Positions 8,394 through 18,716 of a stretch of 64,000 nt of DNA are shown one piece after another (the first letter of the stretch is position 1; every line of letters begins with the position of its first letter). The notes beneath the pieces are model-generated. The model did no database searches and had not been told where the DNA came from. It worked only from the letters and a program-made list of their open reading frames with translations. Both the position numbers and the translations under genes were made by a program. Origin of the DNA: UBA9611 sp965237595 (GTDB lineage Bacteria > Chloroflexota > Dehalococcoidia > Lucifugimonadales > UBA3495); NCBI GenBank assembly GCA_965237595.1, contig CBDEFY010000007.1:310001-374000 (forward strand). Direction: 5' to 3'.

Positions 8394-11208
8394 CTACCCC
8401 AGCCGGAACACCTTCATGACCTCATCGCCCAAGTGGTTGATCACCTTGACCGCTATCCTCCCCGACTCCGGGCGCGGGAATGGCCGCGATGTGGCGCTGT
8501 GCAAGGTGGCCCAAGCGTCCTCGTCGATTTCGGCGCGGAGGGTGGTCTTCAGCGACTTGTAGGGGTCGCCGGCGCCCAGGAAGTAGGCTTGGCGGACGAA
8601 GAAGCTCTCCTGGTTGTAGTCGGTGTCGATGAACCAGCAGGCGATGCCCTCCGGCCCGTCGCTGCGCACCTCGCCGGTGTTGGGGTGGAAAACATCCACG
8701 CCGTTCACCCGCACCTGGACCTGCCCGTCCTCGGCGTCCAGCACATCGATGTCCGGCTCGCCGAAGATGACGAACAGGTTGCCGTTGCCGGTGTTCTTCA
8801 GCTCCCCGGCCATGTGCAGGTCGGCGTTCATGCGGGCCTTCAGAACCGGGATGCGGCCCAGGCTCTCGAACTCGGTGGTGTGGGCGTCGTAGTTGAAGGC
8901 GCAGGCGACCAGCACGTCGAACCCGCCGTCGGCGGCCTCCCGCGCCGCCTCCACCAGGTCGGGACGCGACACCGTGCCGAACTCCGGCCCGATGAAGACA
9001 GCGGCCCTCCGCTCCAGCCCCGTCTGCGCGTCATCGTTGTCCCCACTGCCGCCCTCGACGTAGCGGCCCTCGGCGCAGACGAACCGCCCCGGCCAGGGCG
9101 TCAGCGACGTGAAGGTGATGCGGTCCTCCCGGTGGGCGCTGCTGAACGCCGGAGCGTTTCAGGTTATCCAGGATGATCTGGCCGAAGTCGTAGCCCGTGC
9201 CGTAGCCGTTGCGGGCCTCGGCGATGCCGTCGATCACGTCGCCGTTCTCGTCCACGCCCAACACCCGGTGGGGCGAGATACTCTCCACGGTGAAGGGGCC
9301 AGCGACGCGCACCTTGCTGCGGTCCTCGTAGGGTTTGTCGTACAGGTACTCGTACTCGGCCCGTGCCGCGATTGAGGCGTCTATCTCCTTCTGGCGGGCG
9401 ATGCGCAGCTTCCAGTAGTCGGTGAGCCAGTGGTCAGTGTCCAGCGGCCAAGCATCCGGCCTTTCCCGGGGGATTTCCCATTCCTCCAGGGGGCCTCCCT
9501 CGGTTGACCACTGGCCACTGGCTTCTGACAACTGACGCCTGACCGGCTCTAGCTTCTCCTGGTACTCCTCGTAGATGACGTCGATCTCGGCGTTGTTGGC
9601 GATGTCCCGCAGGGTGATGTGCGGCACCCGGTCGTAGACGAACCCCTGCCGCACATTGCCGTAGGTGGGCATCTCCGACGGGGCGCGGAGGGAGATTTCG
9701 GCCTCCTTCAGTTGCCCGTCGCGGCTGTCGGCGAGGATGTAGTAAGGATAGCGGGCACCCATGATGCGGGCGCGGGCCAGGGCCAGCGCGACGCGGGAGG
9801 TGTCGATGGTGATCCATCGCCGCCCCCACTGCTCAGCCATGTAGGCAGTGGTCCCAGAGCCGCAGGTGGGGTCAAGCACGAGGTCTCCGGGATCTGTGGC
9901 CATAAGAATGCACCGTTCGATTACGCGACTTCCGGTCTGAACTACATATAGTTTCTCGTCTCCAAAGCCGGATTGACGCGTGTCGTCCCAAATGTCGTTG
10001 AATGTCTGATAAGGGTAGTCGTCGAACGGCCGTATGAATCCTAATGTCTGTCCGGAGAAGGTCAACCTATTGGCCTTGCGGAGCCGTTCCATACCGTTGA
10101 TGTTCGTTTTCCATCCCCCTTTCCCGGGGATGAAATTACGCCCACTGTAGTTGTAGTTAAAGACGGTCGTAGCACTCGCTGACTGGGACGTAATCGGATT
10201 CATCCGCGCGACTCTATGCGGGTTATCATTTGCAGGCAAAAATTGGCCGGCATTAGAAAAGTCGTAGCGGAAATTCTGGTCGGTCTCTACCCTTCTCCTG
10301 AAAAATAGTTTTCGGTGCTTCGCGCCGTCCTTGTTCTTGGCAAACCAAATTACTGCATCATAGGTGTTGTCTAGGGACACTCCTGCTTTACCAGTGGTTT
10401 TTCTAAAGATGACGCTCGCTATGTGATTCTCATCCCCAAACACCTCATCCATCAGCGCCCGAACCCGGTGAACGTTCTCATCGCCAATCTGCACGAAGAT
10501 GGAACCAGACTCGGTCAACAGGTCGCGGGCCACGGTGAGTCGGTCGCGCAGGTAGGTAAGGTAGGAGTGGATGCCGTCGCGCCAGGTGTCCCGGAAGGCC
10601 TTGACCTGCTCCGGCTCCCGCGTGATGTGCAGGCGGTTGCCGTCGCGCACATCGCGGCTGGTGGTGGACCACTGGAAGTTGGAGTTGAACCGGATGCCGT
10701 AGGGAGGGTCGATGTAGATACACTGCACTTTGCCCTGCAAGCCCTCCCGCTCGGAGAGAGAAGCCATCACCTGCAGGCTGTCGCCCAGGACCATGCGGTT
10801 CTGCCAGTAGCCGTCGTGCTGATAGAACTCGGTGCGGTCGGCGCCCTCGGGCAACCCGTTGAAGTCGGCGAACATGTCGATCTGGTGTTCCTCCGCTTCC
10901 CGGTTCTCCTTGGACTGGCGCAGCAGGTCGGCGATGAGCGCCTTGGGGTGCACCTTCTCCTGGATGTAGAGGGGTGGGACGTTGACCACCAGGTCGCCCA
11001 GGTCCTGCTCGTCCTTGCCCCGCCAGACCAACTGGGGGTCCAGGTCGCGGTTGCGCCGCTGGTAGGCCACGCGCAGGGGCGACTCTGTCTCCTCCTCCAC
11101 CATTGACTGGTATTCCGCTGTGGGGATGTTGGTGCGGGTGTCCTCTTCGTGCCGCAGCGTTTCCACGGACTTGCCGGCGGCGCTGCGGTTGCTTCTTGGT
11201 CGGGGCAT
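8394..11208 (-). pseudogene. mod: Type III-like DNA methyltransferase Mod, frameshifted
   Basis: Translation from ATG near 11208 gives a beta-class N6-adenine/N4-cytosine methyltransferase: DPPYGIRF near 168 precedes DPTCGSGTT near 444, with a long target-recognition region between. The frame shifts near 9131-9145: the first reading frame ends at 9031 in a nonsense tail, while the second frame continues (TSLTPWPGRF onward) to 8394. The combined length is about 938 residues. The partner Res lies upstream, separated only by a VapBC pair. One base would repair it, so this could be a sequencing error, phase variation or true decay. It methylates the site recognised by the Res complex (family knowledge). 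Confidence 0.82.
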
Positions 11209-11225
11209 GGCTTTGTAGCTCCCTG

Positions 11226-11648
11226 TTACTCGTTCACGAACGGGTTCAGTATCGTCAGCCGCTGTACCTGCTGGCCGTGCTGCAAGTCCTCGCTGTAGAG
11301 CCTGGTGCATCCAGCTTCGAGGGCCGCGGCAACGATGAGAGAGTCATAGAAGGAGAATCCGTAACGGCTCTGGAGCGAGGTGGCGCTCTGGTAGAGGGCA
11401 GCCGTGGGGTTCACCTGCCAGAGGGGGACCAGGATTTCGTCCAGAAGCCGACGGATACTGTCGGCGGACATCCCCAATTTCCCTGTCAGCACATTGAGAG
11501 TTTCTTGCACGACCTGATAGCTGATGCAACCGGAGCCATTGGTCAAGCTCCTGCCTACCAATTCATGGGCACGCTCCATTTTTTCTGGAGCTCTTGCATC
11601 GACCGAGTAAACAAGAATGTTGGTGTCCAGGAACTCATCGGCGCTCAT
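11226..11648 (-). CDS. PIN-domain toxin (VapC-like)
   Basis: 140 residues with the PIN-domain acidic pattern: FLDTNILVYSVD at the start, QVVQETLNVL in the middle, FYDSLIVAAA and LYSEDLQHGQ near the end. VapC toxins are Mg-dependent ribonucleases. It overlaps its antitoxin gene by 14 nt, so the two are translationally coupled. The pair lies between res and mod of the restriction system and ends 18 nt before mod, which suggests co-transcription and possible stabilisation of the operon. Confidence 0.9.
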   Translation of the reverse strand: MSADEFLDTNILVYSVDARAPEKMERAHELVGRSLTNGSGCISYQVVQETLNVLTGKLGMSADSIRRLLDEILVPLWQVNPTAALYQSATSLQSRYGFSFYDSLIVAAALEAGCTRLYSEDLQHGQQVQRLTILNPFVNE

Positions 11649-11862
11649 TCATCTCTTCCCTGGTGAACTTGCGTCCGCCCGTGTCAATGGTTGCGCTCAG
11701 TTCCCTGAGCGTCTCAAGCGCCCTCTCGGCCCGCCGCTTTCGACCGACATAGTCCGCCAGCCACTGCCGGAACTCAGCGTTCAGCGTAGTGCTCCGGGCA
11801 GCGGCTATGCGGCGCGCCTCCTCGATCAGCCCCTCGTCGGCACTGAGTGTAATGTTCTTCAT
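11635..11862 (-). CDS. VapB-like antitoxin (ribbon-helix-helix)
   Basis: 75 residues starting MKNITLSADEGLIEEARRIA, the strand-helix-helix pattern of RHH antitoxins; the C-terminus (GGRKFTREEMNERR) is the likely toxin-wrapping tail. Start is ATG at 11862, 33 nt downstream of a perfect palindrome that also covers the res stop codon and is a good candidate autoregulatory operator. Confidence 0.88.
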   Translation of the reverse strand: MKNITLSADEGLIEEARRIAAARSTTLNAEFRQWLADYVGRKRRAERALETLRELSATIDTGGRKFTREEMNERR

Positions 11863-11894
11863 GGCAGTATGGAACTCCTATTCACTATCATCGC

Positions 11895-11913
11895 GTACAC
11901 TAATCTAGTGTAC
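11895..11913. promoter_or_regulatory. Palindromic operator candidate for VapBC
   Basis: GTACACTAATCTAGTGTAC is a perfect 8+3+8 palindrome. It overlaps the TAG stop of res and lies 33 bp upstream of the vapB start. Position and symmetry fit RHH antitoxin binding; binding itself is inferred. Confidence 0.6.
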
Positions 11914-14900
11914 AGCCGTCAAGGAGTACGAATCAATCACCTGCCGCAGGTTGGGCTCGATGTCGAAGACGTCCGTGAACTCGGCAAAAGCCCAGCGGCC
12001 GTAGTGGCCCAGGGCGTTCACCCCCGGAAGCCAGTAGGCCTCCATGGTGTTTTTCTTTTCCTTTGCGTCCTCTCCCCGGTATCCCTTGATCTCCACGATG
12101 AGGTTGAGCGGGTCTTCATTCCCATCGTCCACCAGTAGGATGAAGTCGGGGAAGTAGCGTCGGGGCGTGGAGCCGTACAGGTACGGCGCCTCCAGGCCCA
12201 GGTTGTGGTTCTTCACGTAGGCCGCAACCGAAGGGTGAGATTCCACCACCCGGCAGAACTCAGCCTCCCAGTCGCTGTCCAGCACCAGCAGGTTTACGTG
12301 GCACTTCCGGGCGTCGGTGGTCCACAGACCGGACCTTGAGGTGGTGAAATTCACGTTCCGCGTCGAGCCAACGGGGTTGAAGGAGTCCAGCAGCGCCTTG
12401 ACGGACCGTTCGCCCTGCCGGCTGGTGATTGCGGTGGTGATCCGGTTGCAGGCCGTGTCGGCCAGCGACTGGTACATCAGCTGCGCCGGATAGGTCCCGC
12501 CCCGGCAGTCCAGATAGTTGTCCAGCCACTCCTTGACCACGTTCCGCAGCTTGCCAAACAGGTGCAGCTTCATGTCCTCGTTGGGGTCCCGCCACTTGGT
12601 TTCCAGCAACCTCTTTGTCAGGTGCAGCACCAGCGTCGACATGCGCAGGTCGCCCGTATGCACCAAGTCCAGATCCACTCCTTCGCCGATGATCCCCTCG
12701 TTCCTCGTCTGTGTCGGACCCACCAGCTCCGGGGTCAGGTCCAGCCGGGAGTCCGCGGTGAAGTTGGCGACCAGGTCCTCTTTGGGTGGATCCTCCCGGT
12801 AACCTGCCACGCGCGGGAAAGTGATCTCCAGGTGGTCCCGCTCGGGCCGCACCGCCTTCACCTGCACCGTCTGCTTTGGCTTGCCCGGGCCGACAACCAC
12901 CGGACGGGCGGTGAAGTCGAAGGGAATACCCAGCACGTCGGCGTACTCGACGTCGAACTTATTATCCTCGTTCAGTTCGTAGGACTGGCGCCGCAAGGCC
13001 CGGCCCACCACTTGCTCGCACAAGAGCTGCGTTCCGAAGGCCCGCACACCCAGGACGTGAGTAACGGTACTGGCATCCCACCCCTCGGTGAGCATGGACA
13101 CCGAGACCACGCAGCGGATGTTCTGTCCCAACCGCCCCTCCTTGCCGACCGTGTTCATTGCCTCGCGCAGGAGTTCCTGCTCCGAGATCTTGTCGGCTTC
13201 CTCGCGGTTTCCCGTGCGCTCTTGGCGTTCCCTGCGAAAACGTTCAATCAGGTCGGCGGCGGCGCGGCGGAAATCATCGCTGAGCTTCTCCCCGGACTCC
13301 AACTGATGGCTGTCGATCAGCAGGGTGCGCGGAACAGAGTAGCGGTTGTCGTATTCATCGTAGTTTCGGAACAGCGCGAGTCTCCCGTTAACAACCGAGG
13401 TCGTACCATCCTCGTTGGGGCGCTCGAACCCGGATATATAGTCGTAGACCAGCTTGGACGTGGCGGTGTTATTGCAGACGACGATGAAACAGGGTGGACA
13501 CGGAGCGCCGTCTGCCTCCCACTCCTTGAAAGTCTTCTCGTAGTGGCCGTAAAGGGCCTCGAGGGCAGTCTGCAACGGCGTGGGAAGGTCCAATGGGTTC
13601 AGGTCACCCGATCGGCCCCTTCCCGCGCGAGGCATGTCCCTGCGGATATGTTCCCACAGGTTGCGAAACACCGGCACGTCGGCTCCCGGGATGTTGTCCG
13701 CAACAGGAACCCTCGGAAGCTTGACGATGCCGCATTCGATGGCGTCCATCAGCGAGAAGTCGCTGGCGGTCCAAGGGAACAGGGTTCCCTCGGCGTACCC
13801 GGAGCCACGCAGGAAGAAGGGCGTGGCCGACAGGTCCACCACTTGACGTACACCAAGTTTCCTCTTGGTCATTTCCAGCCCGGAGAGCCACACTCGGGCT
13901 TCCTCGGTGTTCTGGTCTGCTTCCCGCTTGTCCTCGCCAGTAAGAGGGCCCTCGTCATCTTCTCCGGGCTTTTGGCGATAGCAGTGGTGGCCCTCGTCGT
14001 TGAGGACCATGATGTTCTTCAGGCCCATCAGCTCGGGCATCACCCGCTGCATCATCTGGCCTTCGGACTCAACGGTCTCTATGGGTTCGCCCGGACCTTG
14101 CAGCAGGTCCCGCCCGCCGCTGGATATCGACAGTCGCCCCCTGGGGTGGAGGCCATGATAGTTGGTGATGACTATCTTGGCCCGCTGCAGGTCGCCCAGC
14201 ATATCGGTGGGCACCAACTCCCTGCTGGCGTAGTAGCTGTCGGGATCATTCGGCTGCAGCACCCGCAGCCGGTCCCGGATGGTCAATCCGGGCGTGACCA
14301 CCAGGAAGCCCCGCGTGAACCTCCGGCTGTTGGGATGCCGCACGGCGTTGATGGTCTGCCACGCGATGATCATGGCCATCACCGTGGTCTTGCCCGCACC
14401 GGTGGCCAGCTTCAGCGCGACCCGCAACAGTTCGGGGTTCGCCTCCAGGCTGGCGATTTCCAGCCGCTGTAGTGCCAGCCTCTCCCCCTGCCCGAGCCGC
14501 GGCGCAACCTCTGTGAGCCAGATCAGCGTCTCTACGGCTTCGACCTGGCAGAAGAAGGGACGGTAATGGTTGAACCTGTTGTGCCGCCAGTGCTGGAGCA
14601 GCAGGGCCGTCTCCGGCGTAACGCCCCAGTTGTGGGGATCTGGGATGGTTCTCCACTGGTCGACGTACCGGCGAGTCTCGTTGACAGCGGCAGTAACGTC
14701 GTACTGCTGCTCTGCCGTGGAAAGACCCTGCCCCTCGTCGAAGACCAGTTGCTGTTGGCGCCCTCCGCGGGCCCTGCCCCTCTGCCTCGGCTTGGGAATG
14801 GGCGTAATGAACTCAGCCCCACGGCGGCTGTCAATGATCTGCTGGGTCGGCTGCCCAGTCTCGTCCAGCTCCCAGTGTTTGTAGGGGTATTCGTACGGGG

Positions 14901-14946
14901 AGTTCAGTATCGGCCGGTCGTAGAACGGGTTCTCCATGTCTTGCAC
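11905..14946 (-). CDS. res: Type III restriction enzyme Res subunit-like helicase-nuclease
   Basis: 1013 residues. Superfamily 2 helicase motifs: Walker A KLATGAGKTTVMAMII near 190, the DEAD-like box LNDEGHHCY near 318, VDLSATPFF, and late motifs MLTEGWDAS and EQVVGRALRR. A PD-(D/E)XK-type nuclease sits near the end: YFPDFILLVDDGNED followed by LIVEIKGYRGED, near 955-985. Type III Res translocates or switches on DNA and cleaves away from the recognition site in complex with Mod. It is the first gene of the operon; the VapBC genes follow directly. Confidence 0.88.
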   Translation of the reverse strand: MQDMENPFYDRPILNSPYEYPYKHWELDETGQPTQQIIDSRRGAEFITPIPKPRQRGRARGGRQQQLVFDEGQGLSTAEQQYDVTAAVNETRRYVDQWRTIPDPHNWGVTPETALLLQHWRHNRFNHYRPFFCQVEAVETLIWLTEVAPRLGQGERLALQRLEIASLEANPELLRVALKLATGAGKTTVMAMIIAWQTINAVRHPNSRRFTRGFLVVTPGLTIRDRLRVLQPNDPDSYYASRELVPTDMLGDLQRAKIVITNYHGLHPRGRLSISSGGRDLLQGPGEPIETVESEGQMMQRVMPELMGLKNIMVLNDEGHHCYRQKPGEDDEGPLTGEDKREADQNTEEARVWLSGLEMTKRKLGVRQVVDLSATPFFLRGSGYAEGTLFPWTASDFSLMDAIECGIVKLPRVPVADNIPGADVPVFRNLWEHIRRDMPRAGRGRSGDLNPLDLPTPLQTALEALYGHYEKTFKEWEADGAPCPPCFIVVCNNTATSKLVYDYISGFERPNEDGTTSVVNGRLALFRNYDEYDNRYSVPRTLLIDSHQLESGEKLSDDFRRAAADLIERFRRERQERTGNREEADKISEQELLREAMNTVGKEGRLGQNIRCVVSVSMLTEGWDASTVTHVLGVRAFGTQLLCEQVVGRALRRQSYELNEDNKFDVEYADVLGIPFDFTARPVVVGPGKPKQTVQVKAVRPERDHLEITFPRVAGYREDPPKEDLVANFTADSRLDLTPELVGPTQTRNEGIIGEGVDLDLVHTGDLRMSTLVLHLTKRLLETKWRDPNEDMKLHLFGKLRNVVKEWLDNYLDCRGGTYPAQLMYQSLADTACNRITTAITSRQGERSVKALLDSFNPVGSTRNVNFTTSRSGLWTTDARKCHVNLLVLDSDWEAEFCRVVESHPSVAAYVKNHNLGLEAPYLYGSTPRRYFPDFILLVDDGNEDPLNLIVEIKGYRGEDAKEKKNTMEAYWLPGVNALGHYGRWAFAEFTDVFDIEPNLRQVIDSYSLTAVH

Positions 14947-15457
14947 CTCTGAGTTGATTGGGCGCCTGAGCCAGAACGCCGTGTGGTCAAATTGCCGACA
15001 TTTAAGTGTCGACTCACAGGCTTCGGCTCGTCAATCCTCATTCCCTATGCCGAGCCAGGCTCCGCAGCCGAGCCGTTTACGCGGTCTCTCTTGATAGACC
15101 GGTTCCCAGAGGCCTCGCTGACCACATCCTCAAAGACCTGCTAGCTGTCGGTCAACGCCCGGCGCTGGGTCTCCAGATTGTTTACGTCAGCGTCGCTGGC
15201 CCCCGGTTCTGGCATGGCGACGTGATCCTACGGCTGGCCGAGTTTTAGCTACGCTCACATCCGTCCCTATCTACCCTGGTTCTGGGTTGGGACGAGGGTG
15301 CTCTGCTTCGGGTTACTCGGTCTCTCTGCTGGACCGCCTTTGCCTTCGTCTATCTGCAGTACTCGCGGTATCGGTCGGTCCTTGCAGGCCTCTCATCCAC
15401 CAGTTCGGCAGTCGGCTGTTCCGGTGTTCCTGCTCTCCTGCAAGGGTGTTCTCAAGA
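14947..15457. other. Intergenic region, no gene seen
   Basis: About 510 bp between the Res gene start and the end of the next minus-strand lipoprotein gene. Short frames here have no recognisable composition or motifs. The res promoter should lie at the left edge on the minus strand; no clear -35/-10 pair was found. Confidence 0.4.
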
Positions 15458-16507
15458 CTATTCACACACCACGCCGTCGCCGTCCGCGTCGCGCATGTAC
15501 TGGTAGGCGGGGTGCCCGCGGTGTACTGGCGCGATCCCGTGAGCCCGGGCTTCCGCGCACGTGATCCGGCCGTTGCCGTTGCCGTCGTACATGGCTAGGG
15601 CGTCCACCTCTGGTGCCTCGGTCGGGGTCGGAGTGGCTGCCGTGGTTGTCGACGCTTCCTGCGCTAGGAAGACCATCTCGGTTGACTCACAGCCAGCCAG
15701 GACCCTGTCGATGGCCTCAACCTCGGCCTGGTCGATGGTCAGCTGGTATTTCCGGCGCACCTGCACCACCCTATCAACGTACCAGCACTGGTTCAGCTCG
15801 GGGAGCCACTCGGCCGCGTCGTTGTCGCTCTTCTGGTGGCGGTTGACGCTGGGCGACGCCAGCGTGAGGTTCAGCAGGTCGGATGCGAATTCTGACCTGG
15901 CCACGTCGCTCGCCGCGCACAAGCCGCTGTCGTGGGCCTCCGACCTAGCCACGATTGTGCTCGATGTCAGTTTCACGGATGCTGTCAAACCAGGTCCCCG
16001 TGTAGGACCATATATCCCGCCTTGGATGTCGACGATCCTGGGTTCGACTGACGGCGAGTAGCTGTAGTCACTGGAGGCATATTCCGAGCACCGGTCCTCG
16101 GGCGCTACAGCGAGTCCCCGCCACATGGCTGCCCTCTGGATTGGTGTCGGCGTAGGTGTTGCCGTCGTTGTTGATTCTGGCGTAGGGCTGCTCGTCGCCG
16201 TGGGCTCGGGCGTCGGTGCTGCCGTTGGGGTCGCTGTAGGCCCTGGCGCAGGGGTAACCATCGCCGTGGGCTCGGGTGTGGGTGTCGGCGTTTCGATTTG
16301 GGCCGGGACCGGGGTTGGCGTGGCCGTCGGTGTCGGCGTCTCGGTTGCTGTAGGCTCGGGCTTTGAAGCCGCCGTAGGCCCCGGTGGGCTCGTGGGCGTC
16401 TGTGCATGCACTGGTGTTGGCTCTACGACAGATGTCGGTGCCGGGTTTACGCAGGCGGCCAGGGTGAACAAGACAGTGAGAATCGCTGGTAGCAGTAGCT
16501 TCACCAT
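15458..16507 (-). CDS. Secreted lipoprotein nuclease: HNH-like (DUF1524-type) plus excalibur domain
   Basis: 349 residues. A signal peptide ends in the lipobox LAAC (Cys near 19). Residues 25-120 are a Thr/Pro/Ala linker typical of Chloroflexota surface proteins. The middle has IVARSEAHDSGLC and LTLASPSVNRHQKSDNDAAEW, the pattern of secreted HNH nucleases of the DUF1524 group. The last 45 residues form an excalibur calcium-binding motif (DGNGNGRITC ... DADGDGVVCE). It probably degrades extracellular nucleic acid at the cell surface. A second gene of the same architecture lies at 49017-50732. Confidence 0.85.
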   Translation of the reverse strand: MVKLLLPAILTVLFTLAACVNPAPTSVVEPTPVHAQTPTSPPGPTAASKPEPTATETPTPTATPTPVPAQIETPTPTPEPTAMVTPAPGPTATPTAAPTPEPTATSSPTPESTTTATPTPTPIQRAAMWRGLAVAPEDRCSEYASSDYSYSPSVEPRIVDIQGGIYGPTRGPGLTASVKLTSSTIVARSEAHDSGLCAASDVARSEFASDLLNLTLASPSVNRHQKSDNDAAEWLPELNQCWYVDRVVQVRRKYQLTIDQAEVEAIDRVLAGCESTEMVFLAQEASTTTAATPTPTEAPEVDALAMYDGNGNGRITCAEARAHGIAPVHRGHPAYQYMRDADGDGVVCE

Positions 16508-16650
16508 GCCGGGGTATCTCCGTTCGTACAGATGTCCGGCGGCGATTCTACTGCTAGGGTCTGCCTTTCTGCACCTTCATCAGCCTGTTGATTTGACGAT
16601 TCTCGACTTGCTCTCTACACACCTGTCGGCGGGCTTGTGCACCCGCGCCG

Positions 16651-17190
16651 CTATTTCCGGCCGAATGGCCACCAGCGGGGGCGACGTCGCTCTTTCTCAG
16701 CCGGCGCTGCTGCGGCCGGTGAGGCGGTGTCATCCGATTCATCTTTCGGTTCGGGAAGGGCCCTGCTCAGGGTCGCGATCGTGTCGTTGCTCTGCCTGAG
16801 CTGGTGGACCATCTCTTGGAACCGCCACTCGGAGTCGCTCAGCAGCTGGCGGTGGTAGCCGGCTAGCTCCTCAAGGGTCTTGTTCCGTTCCTGTAGCCTG
16901 GCCATTTCTACAGCAGGCGCCAGCTCAGGGGGTAGGGGTGTTGCGACACCTGTTTCGACAGGAGTTTCATCACGTCGCAACACTGATGCGACAGGTGTTT
17001 CAACAGGTGCTTGCACGGGAGTTGCGACAGCTGCTTCGGGCGTTTCGTCGTCGTCGAAGATCACCCAGACCCGATACCGGGACCCGTGGGGTTCCTTCTC
17101 GGCCTTGAGCTCGCCCCTCTGGATCTTCCGTTCGATGGTGGCTGTTGAAACTTCCAGCCTGGCTGCGGCTTGCTGTTTCGACAGGCGCAT
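16651..17190 (-). CDS. HTH protein with coiled coil and basic Trp-rich C-terminus
   Basis: 179 residues from ATG 17190. The N-terminus (MRLSKQQAAARLEVSTATIE) is an excisionase/MerR-type HTH with a following wing (GSRYRVWVIF). The middle has repeated ETPVETGVATP units, then a predicted coiled coil (QERNKTLEELAGYHRQLLSD). The C-terminus ends RRRPRWWPFGRK. The architecture matches small regulators or accessory replication proteins of plasmid-like elements; the exact role is unknown. The word GCGACA recurs upstream and inside the gene. Confidence 0.6.
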   Translation of the reverse strand: MRLSKQQAAARLEVSTATIERKIQRGELKAEKEPHGSRYRVWVIFDDDETPEAAVATPVQAPVETPVASVLRRDETPVETGVATPLPPELAPAVEMARLQERNKTLEELAGYHRQLLSDSEWRFQEMVHQLRQSNDTIATLSRALPEPKDESDDTASPAAAAPAEKERRRPRWWPFGRK

Positions 17191-17597
17191 AGCTGCGTGT
17201 TGCCTCACGTGACTCGACTTGTGGCGACACCGTGAGGATAGCTGATGCGACACCTCCGGAACCCGCTTTTGGATGCCTAATAGCGGCTGTTTTAAGGCGT
17301 GTGGACATTCATCCACTCATAGTCAGCGCTGTCGGGCCTGCAAGTCCGGCGGTGGCGTTCACTCTGGACATGGCTTTCCCTACTCGGGACCTCCGGTGCG
17401 CTTTTCGGCCATTCGGCATTCCTCCGACGTCTGGCGCGGGTGGAGTTATCTCCGTCGTATCGCCGCCGGTCCTCGTGCGGCAATTGGCAAATGTCACCGA
17501 CTCGAGGTTTGAGCATGCCGTCGGCGTTATGGGTTGAACGGCTTCAAGGCTCCATTGTCCCTATACTTGAAGCCGCCTATCCGGGTTTTCAGGTTCT
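17191..17597. other. Intergenic region with one hairpin
   Basis: No convincing gene. It holds the upstream side of the HTH gene, with several GCGACA words, and a hairpin at 17539-17575 just past the stop of the next minus-strand gene. Confidence 0.4.
17539..17575 (-). terminator. Hairpin after the 17598-18635 gene
   Basis: A perfect 10-bp stem CGGCTTCAAG / CTTGAAGCCG with a 17-nt loop, 22 nt beyond the stop of the minus-strand gene. No U-tract follows, so it is a weak terminator candidate at best. Confidence 0.4.
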
Positions 17598-18635
17598 TCA
17601 GATGAATTCGTCTGGCCGCTTGCCGCGGTATTCCTTCCAGCCTTTGCCTAAGACGGTGGGGGCGTATGTGGCATTGCCGTCGCCACGGATGATCTGGACG
17701 TGTTGTCCTTCTCTTTTTCCTCGTGTGTTGTGCTTGAATTTGTACAGCGTTCCGGGCAGGATCAGGCCTTCGATCTCCGGGTTTGCGTACAATGTCGGCC
17801 GTCCCGACGGTGATGCGCCAGGGTGATCCCAGAGCCATACCCCGTGGAGGGAACCCAGTTTCTCCTTTCGCTCATTTCCATGCCAGATTCCTTCGCCGGT
17901 GAATCCATTCTCTACGACCTTGTCCGTGTTTTCGTCGATTCGGAGGTATTGGCTTCCGTATATGTCTGAGTCGCCCATCGAGGTATGTGACAGGTTCAGT
18001 ACCGCTAGCACCAGTGGTGTGCCACCAAGCAGTTCCGGCGTGTATTTCTTGGTTACCTCGCCCGCTTTTTCGCTTAGCCAAGTAGATTCATGGCCTTTGA
18101 TTGTTCCGCTGTTGCTGCGGCTTAGGTAGGTGAACAGTCTCTCGCTGTTGTGGGCTCGGGTTGCTACAAGCTTGATCTCCGCGCCTGGGAGTGAGAATGC
18201 CTTGGTTCTAAGTTCTCGGTCCTCCAGTTCCTCCAAGTCCTTCAAGCTGAAGGTTGCCAGCCAGTTGTGGATGTCGCGGAATAGTCGGCCGACTTCCGGC
18301 TTGCTCTCGGGTATTCCTGAGACACCGTGTATCCCTACCCCCTTTCCGTCGACGCTTTTGTGGTCCATCAGTGTGCCGACTATCCAGTCGTCGAAATAAC
18401 TGTCCTCTTCGGACGAGTTGTGGCGAACCTTGGCTTCCACGTAGCAGCGGTTGCCCTCCTCGTCCTCAACCAGGAAGTCAGGCCTAGTGCCGTTTTCGAG
18501 TTCGGGGTGTCTTTGTAGAAGTTCCCCTTCCAGCTGGAAGATGCCTTCGAGTTGCTGCTCGAATTTTGGCCCCCACCAGTTTTGGAACTTGTCCAGCCGG
18601 CTTTTCCAGCCTTTGTAGTCATACTCCGGGTTCAT
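17598..18635 (-). CDS. Hypothetical protein with PD-(D/E)XK-like motif
   Basis: 345 residues, not recognised as a whole. The N-terminal third has RPDFLVEDEEGNRCYVEAKV (residues about 51-70), which fits the D...(E)XK core of restriction-endonuclease-like folds, preceded by the acidic helix FQLEGELLQRHPELE. The rest is soluble with no membrane segment. ATG 18635 is the only reasonable start. The neighbours are mobile-element genes, so a nuclease role in defence or element maintenance is plausible but not shown. Confidence 0.6.
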   Translation of the reverse strand: MNPEYDYKGWKSRLDKFQNWWGPKFEQQLEGIFQLEGELLQRHPELENGTRPDFLVEDEEGNRCYVEAKVRHNSSEEDSYFDDWIVGTLMDHKSVDGKGVGIHGVSGIPESKPEVGRLFRDIHNWLATFSLKDLEELEDRELRTKAFSLPGAEIKLVATRAHNSERLFTYLSRSNSGTIKGHESTWLSEKAGEVTKKYTPELLGGTPLVLAVLNLSHTSMGDSDIYGSQYLRIDENTDKVVENGFTGEGIWHGNERKEKLGSLHGVWLWDHPGASPSGRPTLYANPEIEGLILPGTLYKFKHNTRGKREGQHVQIIRGDGNATYAPTVLGKGWKEYRGKRPDEFI

Positions 18636-18716
18636 CGTCCGCCGCCTCCCTGGTATTCATTTGACGAGGGCCGGGTGGGCGTTCACTTGGTTCCTGGAGC
18701 TTCAGGCCGTATGGGA

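Noticed and set aside
10423..11106. 227-codon plus-strand frame
   Set aside because: Antisense shadow of mod, whose DPPY region is covered.
12562..14472. 636-codon plus-strand frame
   Set aside because: Exact antisense shadow of the Res gene, which has clear helicase motifs.
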